Assembly (NCBI RefSeq): GCF_023856365.1
Contig: NW_026042395.1
Coordinates: forward strand, 62,001 to 126,000
Direction of reading: 5' to 3'
DNA from: Brienomyrus brachyistius
Taxonomy: Eukaryota > Chordata > Actinopteri > Osteoglossiformes > Mormyridae
Length of the DNA stretch: 64,000 nt
In this document: in pieces, positions 12,970 to 25,583 of the stretch
How the letters are laid out: each line of letters opens with the position of its first letter
How positions within the stretch are numbered: the first letter of the stretch is position 1
Notes under the pieces: generated by a model
The model's input: the letters and a program-made list of their open reading frames with translations, nothing else
Told to the model about the DNA's origin: nothing
Databases searched by the model: none
Made by a program: the position numbers and the translations under genes

Positions 12970-15550
12970 TATGCAGACGTAAATATATACATTTGCTTTT
13001 GGTTTTGTCTCTGAGTGTAATATTCTGTTGTTGCTCTCGACAGACTGTGTCACTGTACATGTAAATGTTGTGATTTTGCTCTTGAGGCAGAAGTACCACG
13101 ATCTTTCTGGGATTAGGCACGGTGTGAGGATATCTGCTTTATGGGAAGATAATGCAAAACGAAAGCCCTGAAGTGACATTCTGAGCCTTTTCACCGTCTC
13201 ACTCGCTAACGGAGTTTGCGATGCACCTCCTCCGATATCACCCTGCACCATACCGACTGCTGTGTCCCCTGGGCCAAACAACGCATGGCTCTTCTCGTCT
13301 GTCCAAGATGAAATAATGAATGCAGAGGGAGAAAAATCGGCTGTGAAGAAAACGTGGGAATAGAGGAAACATGGATGAGCAGCTGCTGAGAGACACATTA
13401 GAAGTTCAAAGTAACAATTGTACTGTTCAAGTAACTGTAGATGGAATGTTTCATGTTTGTCATTATTTAAAGTAAGTATTATGTACAGTCATGGCAAAGA
13501 GTACGTCTGTCGTACCCATATTCCTCTCGCATTATATCTAGGCAGGCAGAGAACCTGATTGCTGGGTGAAATGCTGGGATGCCAACTTTCTCTTCAACCT
13601 TAGAGGGAAATATTTAACCTGAATAACTTAATTAAAGATATCTAGCTGTACAATGGATGTACACTATGTTTTAATGGAAAAGTCACCTGATCAGTTCTCT
13701 TCAGTTCATCCTGTTTTTTTTTATCTGCTTATTACATAGAAGATCACAGTCAGCCTGGGACAGAGTGGAACACCCTGGATGGGATGCTAGTTTGTCACGG
13801 AGAACACACACAGCCTCGCACAATGCATGCCAATATAGGGATGGCGATTCAGCTCCCTGCATATTGTTTACATTTAAATTTTCATTCTTAACACTCCTTT
13901 TATATTCAGTGTTACATTGTTATTTATCTATGTTCTGTTTATTCAGCTGCTCCTGAACATTATCATGTCTTCTCGGTCAATACTACAGCTGCTTGACAGC
14001 TGGGCAGCGACTGTCCATTAGTCTTACAGTATACAGGACCAGGGCACAGGTGCTCCTGCGGTTCCTGTGAGCAGCACTCGGGCCTCAGGTGGCACAAAAC
14101 ACATCCGGTTTCGAAAGCCTCTTCTCCCGCCTGAATCGGCTCTAATTTCAGAAATAATTAAAAAAAAAATGTTGCGATGTTATTTTGCAGTCGTGACTGT
14201 TGATGTTCGGCTCCCTTCCTGTGCCGATGTCTGCCCCCCCTCCCCCCTGGCCGCTTATGCCCCAAAGCGTGCCGCCCCAGCAGGATGGAGACAGCAGCAG
14301 ATGATGAGCGATTAGCTCCTGCTTGTCAAATTTGCCACGCAGCATGGATGCATTGGGGGATTCATTGACATTTAACCAGCCCCTCAGCATAAAGTGCCTT
14401 CAGCTCAGTCTCTGCTATAACAGTATCCACCTTATCCTTCTAACACAGTGACATTAATGTTTGCACTCAGCCGCAAGGATCCGTTCACCTCGAAGGGCGC
14501 CTTGCAGTGACTTACCCCTTACTCTCCATCACAGCTCTCTTCCATTGTAAACAATCCCCTGCCCATATTTCCACATATTTTACATGTCTTCTTTTGTTTG
14601 CACCATTCAGAGAGCCGCAATTCCAAATTCATTGTACTTTAGTCTGTAATGTCAATAAAGAATTAAATCTTGAATCTTTAATTCGACTTTAATATCACCA
14701 CCAGTGTTTTCCAGAGTACATTTGGAGACAGCAACATAATATTCTTCTTGGAATCTTTCATTCATTCTGTGAAGCTGAATATTCATTTATATCACATATA
14801 ATTGTGTGAGACATAAATTGACTTCCCTTTCCAGCTGTCCATGTACAAACAGTCTTTAAGAAAGGTCTCTTGCTATTTCATATTCTGTTTTTTACCCCAT
14901 ATAAATATTATACAATAATTGTCATGGAAAACAAGTCACCAAAAAAGCAAAAAATAAAAGACCCATCACATCACCCTAACCAGATACTTAATGGCAGATG
15001 TAAATGTCAACTTCCTAGAAGTGGTGAAGACGGCCTATTCGAGGTTAATGTCATCGTCAATCAAAGGGAAGAACTGCCAAGTTTAGCCTATCAGTTGTTG
15101 TTTTTTTAAAAGCTGTTAATATAGCCACACGTCATTCCACTAAAACAAGACATTCAAAAAAGCTGGTTTCTCAAGAAAAATACTACAAGCACAGAGGAGC
15201 CACAAAAACATGCCACCGGATAAAGACATATAATATGTGTAATCACTGGCATTGTGGTAAATTTAAAGGTGTCATTGTCAGCTACAGTAAAAATACATTA
15301 AGCCAAGCTACAATGCTGCCACTCATTAGCATCCTCATTAGCACGTGAAGGTTTAATCATTCAGATGCTTGTGTCTGGTGAACCTCTGTGGACAGGGCCT
15401 CTGTTAAAATGAATTATGGGTTATGGACTCAAGGGCAAAAAACAGAACAACACTAACATTTACACAGCATAGCTCTGTGAATGCTGGAGACCGATTCTGC
15501 AACATGGAGTCCAGACTCCATGAAATGTTGCCCAGTCAGAGATATTGGGG
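12970..15550. other. Gene-free DNA
   Basis: GTCAATAAAGAATTAAATCTTG near 14652 resembles a LINE tail. The block at 14080-14350 is GC-richer. No coding gene is supported. Confidence 0.4.
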
Positions 15551-15740
15551 TCGTTTATGGTTCAGTGGGTTAGGATACCGTAGGACCGGAAGGTGACAGG
15601 TTCAGATCTTGTCATTGGTGCACTGATTTTACTTTTGCGCCCTTGTGCAAGGCCCCTAACCTCAGTAACTCCAGGGACCGTCTGCTTTCTCAACTGTACG
15701 TCACTCTGGATAAAAGAGTCTATTAAATAAATGCAAATGT
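15551..15740 (+). mobile_element. tRNA-derived SINE with L2-type tail
   Basis: ATGGTTCAGTGGGTTAGG (A-box region) and AGGTTCAGATCTT (B-box region) are followed by CTTGTGCAAGGCCCCTAACC and CACTCTGGATAAAAGAGTCT. The last is the typical tail shared by fish SINEs and L2 LINEs. Confidence 0.7.
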
Positions 15741-16553
15741 CAAAAGGGCAAAGGACTGGAGTAAACTGTGAGGAAGACATTGGTTAGCATGACGTCATAT
15801 GAGGATGCAGCATTGAGGCTGGTTTCGTCACCAGATGAATACATCAGAACCAGAGCCGACAGAACACCAACGTAAACATGTAAAGAAAAGTAGGAACAAA
15901 AGATAAACAGGAAGTAAAGGTGGGGGCTGATGTTTTGGGACGATAAAGGGGATCCAAGGATGTGGGGAGAATATGGGTCATGATGGTCTGATGCCTCCCT
16001 TGGGTTGTGAGCTAATGAGCCAGAACGTCCTGCTTTATGCATTTCGTTGAGAAGCAGGGGCAGGTGGAACTAATTAATATGCATAAGCACGGTCACCTGA
16101 CTAGGAGCCCCGCCCCTCTCCTAGAAGTCACTTTATTACAAGGACAGATGGATGTCGGATCCAGCATCCACCCCATCTCACCGCTACAGTCAGTCCTACA
16201 TCACACACCTCAAACCCCATGTGTTGACATTTGCTTCAGTAACTGTATATATTTTTATCATGCCTAAAATCTATTACCTAAATGCTGAGATTTAGTAAAT
16301 ATGCTTCAGCGATGTGACTCTCTGGCTCCTGTGTCAGATCTCTGTGAAGGTGACATGAAGGGCGATGAAGATGCACAATAAAGAGAGCAGAATAGATCCA
16401 GCTGGGGATTTAAGGCGGACTTTTAGGTCCCTTTAAGCTGCAGGAATGCTGTCCCACTGGGCACCAGGGGTCCTGTTTTCAGCAGAACTCTTGTATTGAA
16501 CTGATTTGACCTGCCAGTGTCCTCAGTCAAGGAATGCCATTGGCAAGATATAC

Positions 16554-16600
16554 CATCCATCCATCCATCCATCCATCCATCCATCCATCCATCCATCCAA
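16554..16600. repeat. (CATC)n tetranucleotide microsatellite
   Basis: About 11 units. Similar shorter runs lie at 9986-10002 and 19256-19292; such runs are often SINE tails left behind. Confidence 0.9.
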
Positions 16601-16754
16601 CATTCACATTGCTTTGCCAGTACAGGGATGGTGCAAATATAATAATAATAATACTAATAGAAATTTGTCTAACACTATGAATTCCATAAGGCTTTATGCA
16701 TGTACTCATAAATATATTTTATAATGACTCATAGTAATATACAGAAAACATCTT

Positions 16755-17012
16755 CTGCCTGCTCACCCCAGTCAGGTTTGCAGGGGGGGTCTGGCAGCGT
16801 AAGGCACAGGCTGGGGTACTGGGATGCCAGTCTCACAGACAATCTACACACACCTTACAGACACCAGTTAGCCTAACGACATGGCTTTAGACTGCAACAG
16901 GAAACCTGTATAACACAACAACATGCAAACTCCTCACACACAGAGTGGAGGTGGGACTAAACCCACACCCCTACCGGAGAGAGGTATCAGCAATGCCCAG
17001 TGAACCACCTCA
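16755..17012 (-). mobile_element. Diverged tRNA-derived SINE fragment
   Basis: Ordered weak matches to the SINE on the minus strand, including ACATGCAAACTCC and GGGACTAAACCC. Sequence near 16556-16600 may be its repeat tail. Confidence 0.4.
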
Positions 17013-17019
17013 AATGACA

Positions 17020-19425
17020 AGCATTTCTATTTCATCGTATTATGAGTGACCTATGCAAATTCTGAACGTCACTACTGCTAGCAGTGAACATGCCCAGGGA
17101 GCGAGCTCAAGCAGACCCTACCTCACCTGAAGACTAGATCTGACAACATCTCTGACTTTTTGGCTGAAGAATCCTGACCTGCTCCTGTCCCTTGATCTCG
17201 TTCCTTGATTCATGCATGTACCTGCTGTTTTGGATCTCAGTTCATTAAACAACAACTTCGCGTGGATCATCACACTGAAATTTACAACGCATATAATGGC
17301 GCAATATGGCTATAATGGTATTCATGAAACTTTATTATGTGTCAGAAGAATATTGATATTTGTCATTGATTACAGAGTCTTTCTGAGGATGAGATAAAAA
17401 ATGGAACTGAAAACCTGTTAAATATATATCTAGCTGGGAAAAGATAATCTATTGTAGCTTATGCCTTTTTCAAGATAAACCGCATCAATTTGATGGAAGT
17501 GTGCAGTGGAAGGGTTTGTCTTTGGCCAGCTGTAGGCTGGTGGCTCTCGGCCCACGAATAAGACACTAGGGAGACTGGAGCACCTCCTCACTCTTCATAT
17601 CTGCTTCCACCACAGAGGCTTGTTTGCCTGCTCATAGCTTCTTACCAGGTCAGGCAGGTTGAGAAATGTAATTTTAAAGGTTAGAGCGGTGTTGAAGAGC
17701 ACCAGGGGAATCGTTGCAATGGGTAGTGGTGGGGGGGGGGGGGGGGGGGGGTCGTGGAGGATGACTGGGAAGACTTGGAGAAGGTGGGGGTGAGCTTCTT
17801 AATGCAGACAAATTCTCAATAGCTGACTTGTGTATCGTCGTCGGTGGGGAAAGTTTTTCCTGCTCAGAAATGTATACGATTAGTCAAAGAGCCCCAGTCG
17901 AAAGGCACACTAACACGCCAAATGCCCAGACATTAGGGGAAGTTCGGGTTCTGTCGCCATGGATTCAAAAACTTTACTTTGAGACATGGGATCTGAGTTT
18001 GACTATATTTACTGTTACTCCTGCTACCGTAAACTGGATGTGTGGTTGGAAATGGTGGATATATTTATTGTACTAGCTCTGAAGTGTGAGCCTACTGATG
18101 TAGAGAAAACCATCAGAATACCAGACAATAAAATGCAATAGGAAAATATCATGATTAATCAGAGGATTTGTGGTTTGATCCTGTAAATAGGATGCAGCAT
18201 TTGGGACTTTAGCACCAGGAATGAACCGCCTGGCCAGGGCAGATTGATCCATTTCCCGCTTACTGTCGAGGTGAAGTATTTTCCAGGGTTTGGTCAACAG
18301 CTTTGATGTGATTCTGTAAATAGCTTTAGAGAAACAAATTCAAATACAGCACTTAGCTGGTGAGAGGTATGCAGTTAACTGTTAATATTTATCATTTAGA
18401 TCATTCATTTACGGGCCTGATCTGATTAATATGACAGGAGATGTGATAGTGTTTCCAGTAGTGATTCAGAGTCTATTGGTCGGCTGTAATGATGGAGAGT
18501 GAGGGGAAAACAGCAATGAAAGGTGTCAGTCAGAATTATACTCTTAATTTACATCTGCATTTAAACTGGGATTTGTGTTTTAAGAGCCAAGGGGGATTCT
18601 ACAGTGTACGAATTTCAGGCTAAATAAAAATTCCATCTGTTAAAACATAATTTAGTAATCATGGCTCAGAAACGTGCATAAAGAGCTTGGCTGTAGTTCG
18701 CAGTAACCCCTGCTAACTCGTTAGACTGATTAGTTCTGTTAATATGACTTCAAGCTGTGTCTTGCTTATTTGCATCATTATAACATGCACAGGTAAGTAG
18801 GACTGATCACAATAAGCTCAAATTTAGTGTTCTGGTATGGACAGCACTGTAAGAATTACCCATGCCATTAAATATGTAATATGTAATCATTTAAGCATGT
18901 CTATTCATACCGATACATCATTGGGTCGGTACTATTTGAATGAGCCAAATGAATCTAATAATTACTAACAACAATTCCAGATTTACTAATATTGTGTTAG
19001 AAGGAACGGTGTTAAAATAATCATGTATGTTCATCATAAAGTAATACTAATCTTAACGGGGTTGTATTACGCGACTTTTACTGTTTATTTCTGTACTTTA
19101 AACCTTACTGGCGATCTGATGACGTGATTGCGGAGGATGGAAAACAACTATGAAAAGGTGAAATAGAACAGGTTCGCGGTTCAAAACAGGCTATCTAGAA
19201 GAATTCAGGTCGGTAGTAGTCGTTCACTTCTCACAAGAACGTAATTGCTGCATATCATCCATCCACCCATCCATCCATCCATCCATCCATCCAACTTCTG
19301 GGCGCTTAACCTGGTCAGGGTGCTGCAGATCAGATTTACCTAATTAACTGCGTTTCTTAGGACTGGTTCCTTTATTGAAATCAGTCACGACTGCGATTTC
19401 CTCGGGTCTCTGTGACGAAACCAGC
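17020..19425. other. Gene-free DNA upstream of the CNP-3-like gene
   Basis: Apart from the poly-G tract and a (CCAT)n SINE-tail remnant at 19256-19335, I see nothing recognisable. The proximal part should hold CNP-3 regulatory DNA. Confidence 0.4.
17731..17752. repeat. Poly-G tract
   Basis: Uninterrupted run of about 22 G. Confidence 0.9.
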
Positions 19426-19431
19426 CGCAGA

Positions 19432-19439
19432 TATATAAA
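19432..19439 (+). promoter_or_regulatory. TATA box of the CNP-3-like gene
   Basis: TATATAAA lies 111 bases before the start codon. The implied transcription start is near 19465. Confidence 0.6.
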
Positions 19440-19549
19440 CGCACCTGCAGCGGAAGGAGGGCGCACAACGAGTATATTTGTGTCTGACCTGGGAAACATC
19501 TTAGTCCGTGTAACTGGAAACTCAGAAGTACGTATAAAATACGTATAAA

Positions 19550-20080
19550 ATGTCATCAAACATCATCATTTGTTTTATCTCTACCCTGCTGCTTTTAAAC
19601 TTGGTTCAAGCCAAACCCATCTCCAGCCTGCAGGTAAGCGCAATTCAACCTGTGCACACTTTCGGCGATTTGTTAATGCCATTAACCAGGCCTTGGGAAT
19701 TTCATGTGACGAATAACTGCGAAGTCTTACGTTGTATCGTGGTATGGGTGGCTGATTAAACTGTTAGGTGACATTTTTAGAGTCTTAAGCAGCTGCTGGA
19801 GGAGGACAGCAACGCGCCGTTTCTCGCTTCCGAGGAGAAAGTGGAGAAGGAGGACAAAGACATGAATTCTGAGAAGTTCAACGCAGAGAACCTGCCGCCG
19901 TGGGGGACCGGCGTGAAAAACGGCGCGCTTTCGGAGAATGAGAATGTAATCGCGCGTGTCCTCAACGATATCCTGTCGACCTCCAAGCGCTCCTGGAGCA
20001 GATTCAAGAAGGGCGGTCTGAGGAGCTGCTTTGGCGTCCGACTGGAGCGCATCGGCTCCTTTAGCGGACTGGGCTGCTGA
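19550..20080 (+). CDS. C-type natriuretic peptide precursor, CNP-3-like
   Basis: Secreted peptide hormone precursor of 127 residues in two coding exons, 19550-19633 and 19781-20080 (phase-0 intron, GT-AG). Residues 1-21 form a hydrophobic signal peptide ending in VQA, followed by an acidic propeptide. The C-terminus is a dibasic FKK site and a 22-residue peptide with the 17-residue ring running from Cys (20027) to the final Cys (20075). The stop directly follows GLGC, so there is no C-terminal tail, which is the mark of C-type peptides. In fish the C-type gene linked to CLCN6 is CNP-3, considered ancestral to ANP, BNP and VNP; linkage here supports that name. C-type peptides act through guanylyl cyclase B type receptors. 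The ring has Glu where nearly all family members have Asp (RLERIG). A donor at 20088 and acceptor before 20368 suggest a third, untranslated exon. Confidence 0.9.
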
Positions 20081-20603
20081 ACGACAGGTAGGCTGAAGCC
20101 ACGCTTCACGCGCAGCAGCTTCCATTTCCAGATTTGGTTTATCTAACGACCTGATATATACGTTTAAAATTTTAAGGAGACGGCGCTTCACATTTAGTCT
20201 AAAGTGCAAAACAGCGCAAACTTTTAAGTTGTGTAAATCGAAGGATTTCACTATGTTTTACACTGTTTCAGACCAAATGAATAGACACAGCACGCAGGGA
20301 ATACTTTATTAATATGCTTATAAATATGACTCCCTCTAATATTTGCATTTATTTATTTATTTTTAAGGTGCCACCGGACAGGCAAATCCTCTTCGGAAAT
20401 AACGCATACCTTCAATCCAGAAAAAAATGAACGTTTACAATAGTTTTTATGACAGTTGTTTATTAAAAGTTTTGTTTTTTGATGTCCTTTTAACTCTTAG
20501 ATGTATATACAGTTATTAAAAATGAACATTGGACTATTAACTCCGCTATGTTTTATGTATTTATTTTATTGTGTATATATATAAGGTATGGTATTGGATG
20601 CGA

Positions 20604-20609
20604 AATAAA
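20604..20609 (+). terminator. Polyadenylation signal of the CNP-3-like gene
   Basis: A canonical AATAAA about 520 bases after the stop codon, downstream of the proposed untranslated third exon beginning at 20368. Confidence 0.55.
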
Positions 20610-20629
20610 TATTTTGCTTAATAAGAGAA

Positions 20630-21685
20630 TGGTGGAGTTTTTCTTATGCATTTTTGACTCTCCTCGCAGAAAATATATTAGATATTAAAATAAGCATCAA
20701 ATACAGTTAGACAAAATTACTCCAATCTATTTCACTGTATAATCTACAATGTACAACAGACCGAAAGAATTATAGAAATTATCAGTGTTGTGCCACCTTG
20801 TCCTATGGATGTATGCTAATGTCGAGTATGTATATTGTCATAACCTTATTAAAATCTTATTAATAAATCTGTGGTCAGCGTATTTTCATATATTTCGATG
20901 TGTCAGGCGGGTTCGTTCTCCTGCGGCGGGCTTTATTTGATAGAAACTTCAACCTACCAAAGTGTTTAATTTTTTATGTAGTCGAATCACAAGAAAAGAA
21001 TAAATGACGTGTTTGCTATTGACAATGATGTCACGAGCTGTATTTATCTCGTAGTCGTCGTAAAAGTAGTTATTGTTAACACGACCATATTAACAGTTCG
21101 CTTATTGATCACCGTGCACGCGTGATGTGTTCGAAGCAATTTACAATGTGGTTCAATCTTCACAATGTGAACAGCCAATTATGAATGTTGGTATGGACAC
21201 TGAAATATAGTTAATATAGGCCTATTCGTTGTACTGATTATTACTTAAAGGAAAGCACGGTTGGTATATTGCTCTTACATTTGATCTCAGTTTACAGTTT
21301 ATAACATCATATATAGACTACTTTATGACATTTTATCTGTCATAAAGAGCTTAATTTAGCACCTACAGGATGGACTGACTCCCAGTGAAAAAGAACAGTG
21401 GCGTTACTGAGCGAACAGAATCTGCCGTCGCTTCTGACGCATGCGTATTAATCCAGTGAATAAACTGCCCCGAGTGTCCGCTTCGGCGGTAGTTTGGCAG
21501 GTGTGTCCCCGTCTGATGAGGTCGCGCTGTCGGCAGCCGTTGTGGGACGCGGGCGGAGTAGAACTGGATGGCGGCACAGATTTGGACGTAACATTGCAAA
21601 CGCTATGAATGCGATCCTGCTCATTTCACCTAACAAGATCTAAAAAAATCTGTATATGTCTATAATTACATATCATATAGATGGG
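20630..21685. other. Intergenic DNA after the CNP-3-like gene
   Basis: AT-rich, with no gene or clear repeat. Confidence 0.4.
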
Positions 21686-21689
21686 TGTA

Positions 21690-21900
21690 TGATATCCGTT
21701 TGTCCTGAGCTTATCCCAGAAGCTACAGGCACAAGGCAGAGAGAAAACCAGAGCAGGACACCAACACCATGTTCACCTACAGACACCTTGGCCAGTCCCA
21801 GTCACCTTAGCATGTTTTGGAACTGCAGGGAGCCTGAGACCAGAGCCAGGTGTGAGACTCAAACCCAGAGGTGCAAAACAACCATGCTAGTCGCTACGTT
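21690..21900 (-). mobile_element. Diverged tRNA-derived SINE fragment
   Basis: Weak but ordered matches to the SINE on the minus strand: ACAAGGCAGAGAG, CACCTTAGCATGTTTTGGAA, and GTGAGACTCAAACCC as a decayed B box. Confidence 0.45.
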
Positions 21901-22415
21901 CATGTCATTATATGAAATTGCCACTTACAATCAGGTTTATAACATTAATATAATCATTAACCCCAAGTTAATAACTGTCAGAATATGCAAGGACATTGGC
22001 TTGGTTTCAACACTGGTAGGGGCCAAATCAGGCCAAATCAGCCCCAAACCCCCCCCGAACACACACGGTCTTCCCACAATATCAGGGGATCTATGTCCTT
22101 GCTGTCTGTACTCAAATCTACATCCTTGGAAGCCCGATGGCTTGACAAGTGTGGAGGTCGGACAGAAATATTAAACTCATGGTCCGTATCACAAATTTTC
22201 ATCAAAAGACACTGTTATCCACCAGCTAATGGAGAGAGTATATTTGAGTTTGAATTTCAGCGACGAACCCTTATACTCCCTCCCTGGAGTTCCATTTCCA
22301 TCAAACGGCTCTCCTTGCACACTGTTACCTCAGATATGGAAATAACGATTTATCATCTTATTTGAAGAGAAGTTCTTTCCCCTAGACTATTGGCTTTCTC
22401 TTATATTCAAAAATC

Positions 22416-22636
22416 CATCAATTTTCTGTAACCACTAGTCCTATTCAGGGTCACAGGGGGTCTGGAGCCCTGGGGACAATGCAGGGAACGACCCAGGGTG
22501 GGGCACCAACCCATCGCAGGGCTCTTGGTAACTTGGTAACTCCAATTAACCTCAGCATGTTGTTGGACTTTGGGAGGAAACCAGAGCACCTGAAGGAAAC
22601 CTGACAACAACACGAGGAGAACATGTAACCCCCCCC

Positions 22637-22684
<48 letters not shown>

Positions 22685-22758
22685 GCCACGGCAGAGACTC
22701 AAACGCTGGTCCCAGAGGTGGGAGGTGACAGCTACCCACCACACCCCTGTGCCTCCTC
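22416..22758 (-). mobile_element. tRNA-derived SINE with expanded (CA)n
   Basis: Minus-strand copy carrying the CCTCAGCATGTT core and a (CA)n expansion at 22640-22681. Near-identical flanks TATATTCAAAAATC (22402-22415) and TATATTAAAAATC (22759-22771) look like a target duplication. Confidence 0.75.
22640..22681. repeat. (CA)n microsatellite
   Basis: About 21 units inside the SINE copy at 22416-22758. Confidence 0.95.
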
Positions 22759-22920
22759 TATATTAAAAATCAAATTCATCAAATGTCTTATATTCAGAAA
22801 TCATTTATCAAATATATTTTTAATAGAAAAAGTTAACTATATGTGCTCTATAGGCAAAAAAAAATAAAAAATCAATGGATTTAAATCTGTAGGTATGATT
22901 TTGATTAACCTCTGTAGGTA

Positions 22921-23308
22921 TTTTAGACTTTGAATGATATACGTGTGCAAAGAGCATCCATCCATATTTTATACCAGACTGTCCTAGGCAAGGTGATGTG
23001 GTTCTGGAGCCTGTCCCTGCAGCGAGGGGCGCAAGGCAGGGAATAACCTGTTATTCCTAAATGCTTCCACTTTGCAATCATACCACTTACAGGTGACCAT
23101 GGAATATCTAGCAGGGGAGAAATTTCACGAACTGACTTATTGCAAAGGTGACATCCTATGACAGTCCCACATTCAAATTCACTGAGCAAATCAGAAAGAC
23201 CCAATGAGTGTGCTTGATTTTATACACCTGTAACAATGGGTCTGAATGAAACACTTGACTTCAAGGATTAATAGGTGTGTCCCAATACTTTTGTTCTTTA
23301 GTGTATGT
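22921..23308 (-). pseudogene. Tc1 transposase remnant with one TIR
   Basis: A minus-strand reading contains the Tc1 N-terminal signature VIGCHLCNKSVREISPLLDI, then IAKWKHLG, within 23050-23200. The end near 23277-23305 reads GTCCCAATACTTTTGTTC then TAGTGTA, the typical fish Tc1 TIR. The catalytic domain is absent and only one end is present. Confidence 0.7.
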
Positions 23309-23482
23309 CTTTGTGGGGACTCCCCATTCATTTCTGTATGCATAACCCTAATCGCAACTATAACATTAACCCCTACCCAGCCCTAACCTTAACCATAAGT
23401 AACCAAATAAAATACAAGAGTTTTGGCATTTTTAGTTTTTTGAATGCAATCACATTTCTCCCCACAATGTAATATATCCATG
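23309..23482 (-). repeat. Dispersed repeat, copy B
   Basis: Reverse-complement copy of the repeat at 3120-3385, with GGGTAGGGGTTAA and GTGGGGA ends. It abuts the Tc1 remnant on one side and a SINE fragment on the other. Confidence 0.7.
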
Positions 23483-23489
23483 ATTGTAT

Positions 23490-23675
23490 ACACACTCGCA
23501 CACCATGCACACCGATGGCCAACCTGGCAACCCCAGGTCACCTCAGCATGTTTTTGGACTGTGGGGGGAAACCAAAGATCGAGGAGGAAACCCCACGACG
23601 ACACGGGGAGAACATGCAAACTCCGCGCACAGAGATCCGAATGCTGGATGCGAAGGTGTGAGGCTGCAGTGCTAA
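23490..23675 (-). mobile_element. tRNA-derived SINE, partial
   Basis: Minus-strand fragment with the CACCTCAGCATGTTTTTGGA core, CGACACGGGGAGAACATGCA and the GTGTGAGGCTGCAGTGCTAA head. The (ATGG)n tail half is missing. Confidence 0.75.
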
Positions 23676-23679
23676 ACAC

Positions 23680-25400
23680 TAGCTGTGCTCCCCTGGAAAA
23701 ACATAAATAACAACAGAGTAAGTTTCATTTCCAGCTGTTTACTATGATCCATTAAGTGACTTGGCATTAGATTAAGTGACACCTTATTATTCCTTGGTGT
23801 AGGAGCTATTTACAACTCTGCAGAATATAAATAAATATGACAAATTACTTCTATTTATTATCTTCATTCATCCTCCCGTGGCCTTAGATTAACCTTTCTA
23901 TCATAAATCTTACGTATAAGGCATGATAAGACATAAAAGTTTATTTTTATGGACACAGTGTCATTGTCCTTGTTCATGTTGTGCAATTTGCGTTTTTCTC
24001 TTTAATTCATCCTGGCTAAATGTCAGATAAATCAATGAGCAAACACACACATTTTCTTCAGCTACACTTATCAGCCTATATTAATGTCACTTGTGTTGTA
24101 TCCAAAAGTCAATATGGATATGAATGAGTTGCCCTGTCCTCCAGTGTTACCAGTGGGGCTGCTTGTCATCCACACTGTGCCCTCGTAATCGCATGCAGCA
24201 CAATGTGAAGCCACTGCAACAGTAACTGTACAACTGCATCGGTGTTTCCTCAACATTAAACAAAATTCCTTTAATGGAATTGTCCGGGGAGCATTAATAA
24301 GGTAATAATTACATTGCCTAATTATAATTACTTAATAATTACCTGATTACAATTGTTAGTGATCACATAAAAATGTCAAATGAAAAAAAATAGATACCAT
24401 TAATAAAAGCACATCATAAATATGACTAATAAACACCTGAACAGTCACTGGGTGCTTTACCTCTTAAGGAAACACGGCATGCATAGGGTGGTGATATTTT
24501 GCGTCGCAGAAAAGAGGACGTCAGGGCAGCATGCAAAGAGACGCCTCAAAGCAAATATGTACATAGACTGTATTCTGACTATAGGAAGCAAAAGTAAGCA
24601 TGAAGCAAAATGCAATTCCCTCATTTCTGGCATATTTAAGTCCTAAAAAAGAGGACATATCACCCTAACCATACTGTAATGTAAATAAGATTTAAATTTA
24701 TTTATATATTTTTACTATAATTGATGGTCAGCTGCTCTTCTTTCCATGCAAGCTTTTTGCTTTGCAGTCTATGTCACGCCGTCTATGTCCCGCAGTCTAT
24801 GTCCTGTCTTTTGTAAAGTTTTCCGTACTGACTCATACTCTCTGCTCTGGCCTTCAGACCACACTAGTTTGTCCAGGCCTATTGTGGTGTTTGGCATCTC
24901 TCTGCCTCACTTTGGAGTATGCAGCCAATTGGAGTCGATTACCTCAACAACAACAAGAACCTGGATCATGTTACTACTGAGTCTTTATACTGTGATAAAC
25001 AATCCAGTCATTTCATAAAAGCATATGTTAACCTTTGTTTATTTATGCTTTTCCATGTCTTCCCATTTTTCCGTATCAATTTATTCTGTTTTCTTCATAG
25101 AAATGCTTTGGAGGACACCATTGGGTCAGATTTTGATCACAAATGCATATTACACCTTGGTTAAATGAAGGCTAAGCAAACTTTAACAATTAGCACATGC
25201 GTTCCGATTCCGTGAGAATATCACGTCATGCAGATCTCAACACACCACCAAAAACAGAAATAGTATTACAGTAAACGGCCACTTAATCAGAGGCTAGACC
25301 GCTTACATTCCATAGATTATCCTTCAGAGGGAAGGATTGGCGCAGCTACATGCCAGATATGTCCTATATCGGTTAACGCTGAGCTTTAAAAGGAATCGTT
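23680..25400. other. Intergenic DNA upstream of BNP
   Basis: No gene is recognised. The sequence GTCTATGTCACGCC-GTCTATGTCCCGC-AGTCTATGTCCTG near 24767-24805 is a small tandem triplication. Confidence 0.4.
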
Positions 25401-25481
25401 TCCGGCGGCCGGCGTTATCAGAGTCAGGTGACATGGTGCAATTCCAATTCCTCACATAGCTGGTCGTGGCACTTTTCAAAG

Positions 25482-25489
25482 TATAAAAG
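25482..25489 (+). promoter_or_regulatory. TATA box of the BNP gene
   Basis: TATAAAAG lies 102 bases before the start codon. A GATA-type element (TTATCA) lies at 25415-25420, about 67 bases farther upstream. Confidence 0.7.
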
Positions 25490-25583
25490 GATCACCCGTC
25501 TAGCCTAGGCCATAAGCAACGACTCAGTGGCAGAAAGCCGTTATTTCTGACGAAGGAAACCAAAAATTTTTAAGACAGACAAC

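Noticed and set aside
12613..13398. Open frames with long Tyr-Ile runs
   Set aside because: They are translations of (TA)n microsatellites with no family signature or splice context.
16554..16600. CRISPR-like regular repeats
   Set aside because: These are simple tetranucleotide microsatellites without spacers, in a vertebrate genome.
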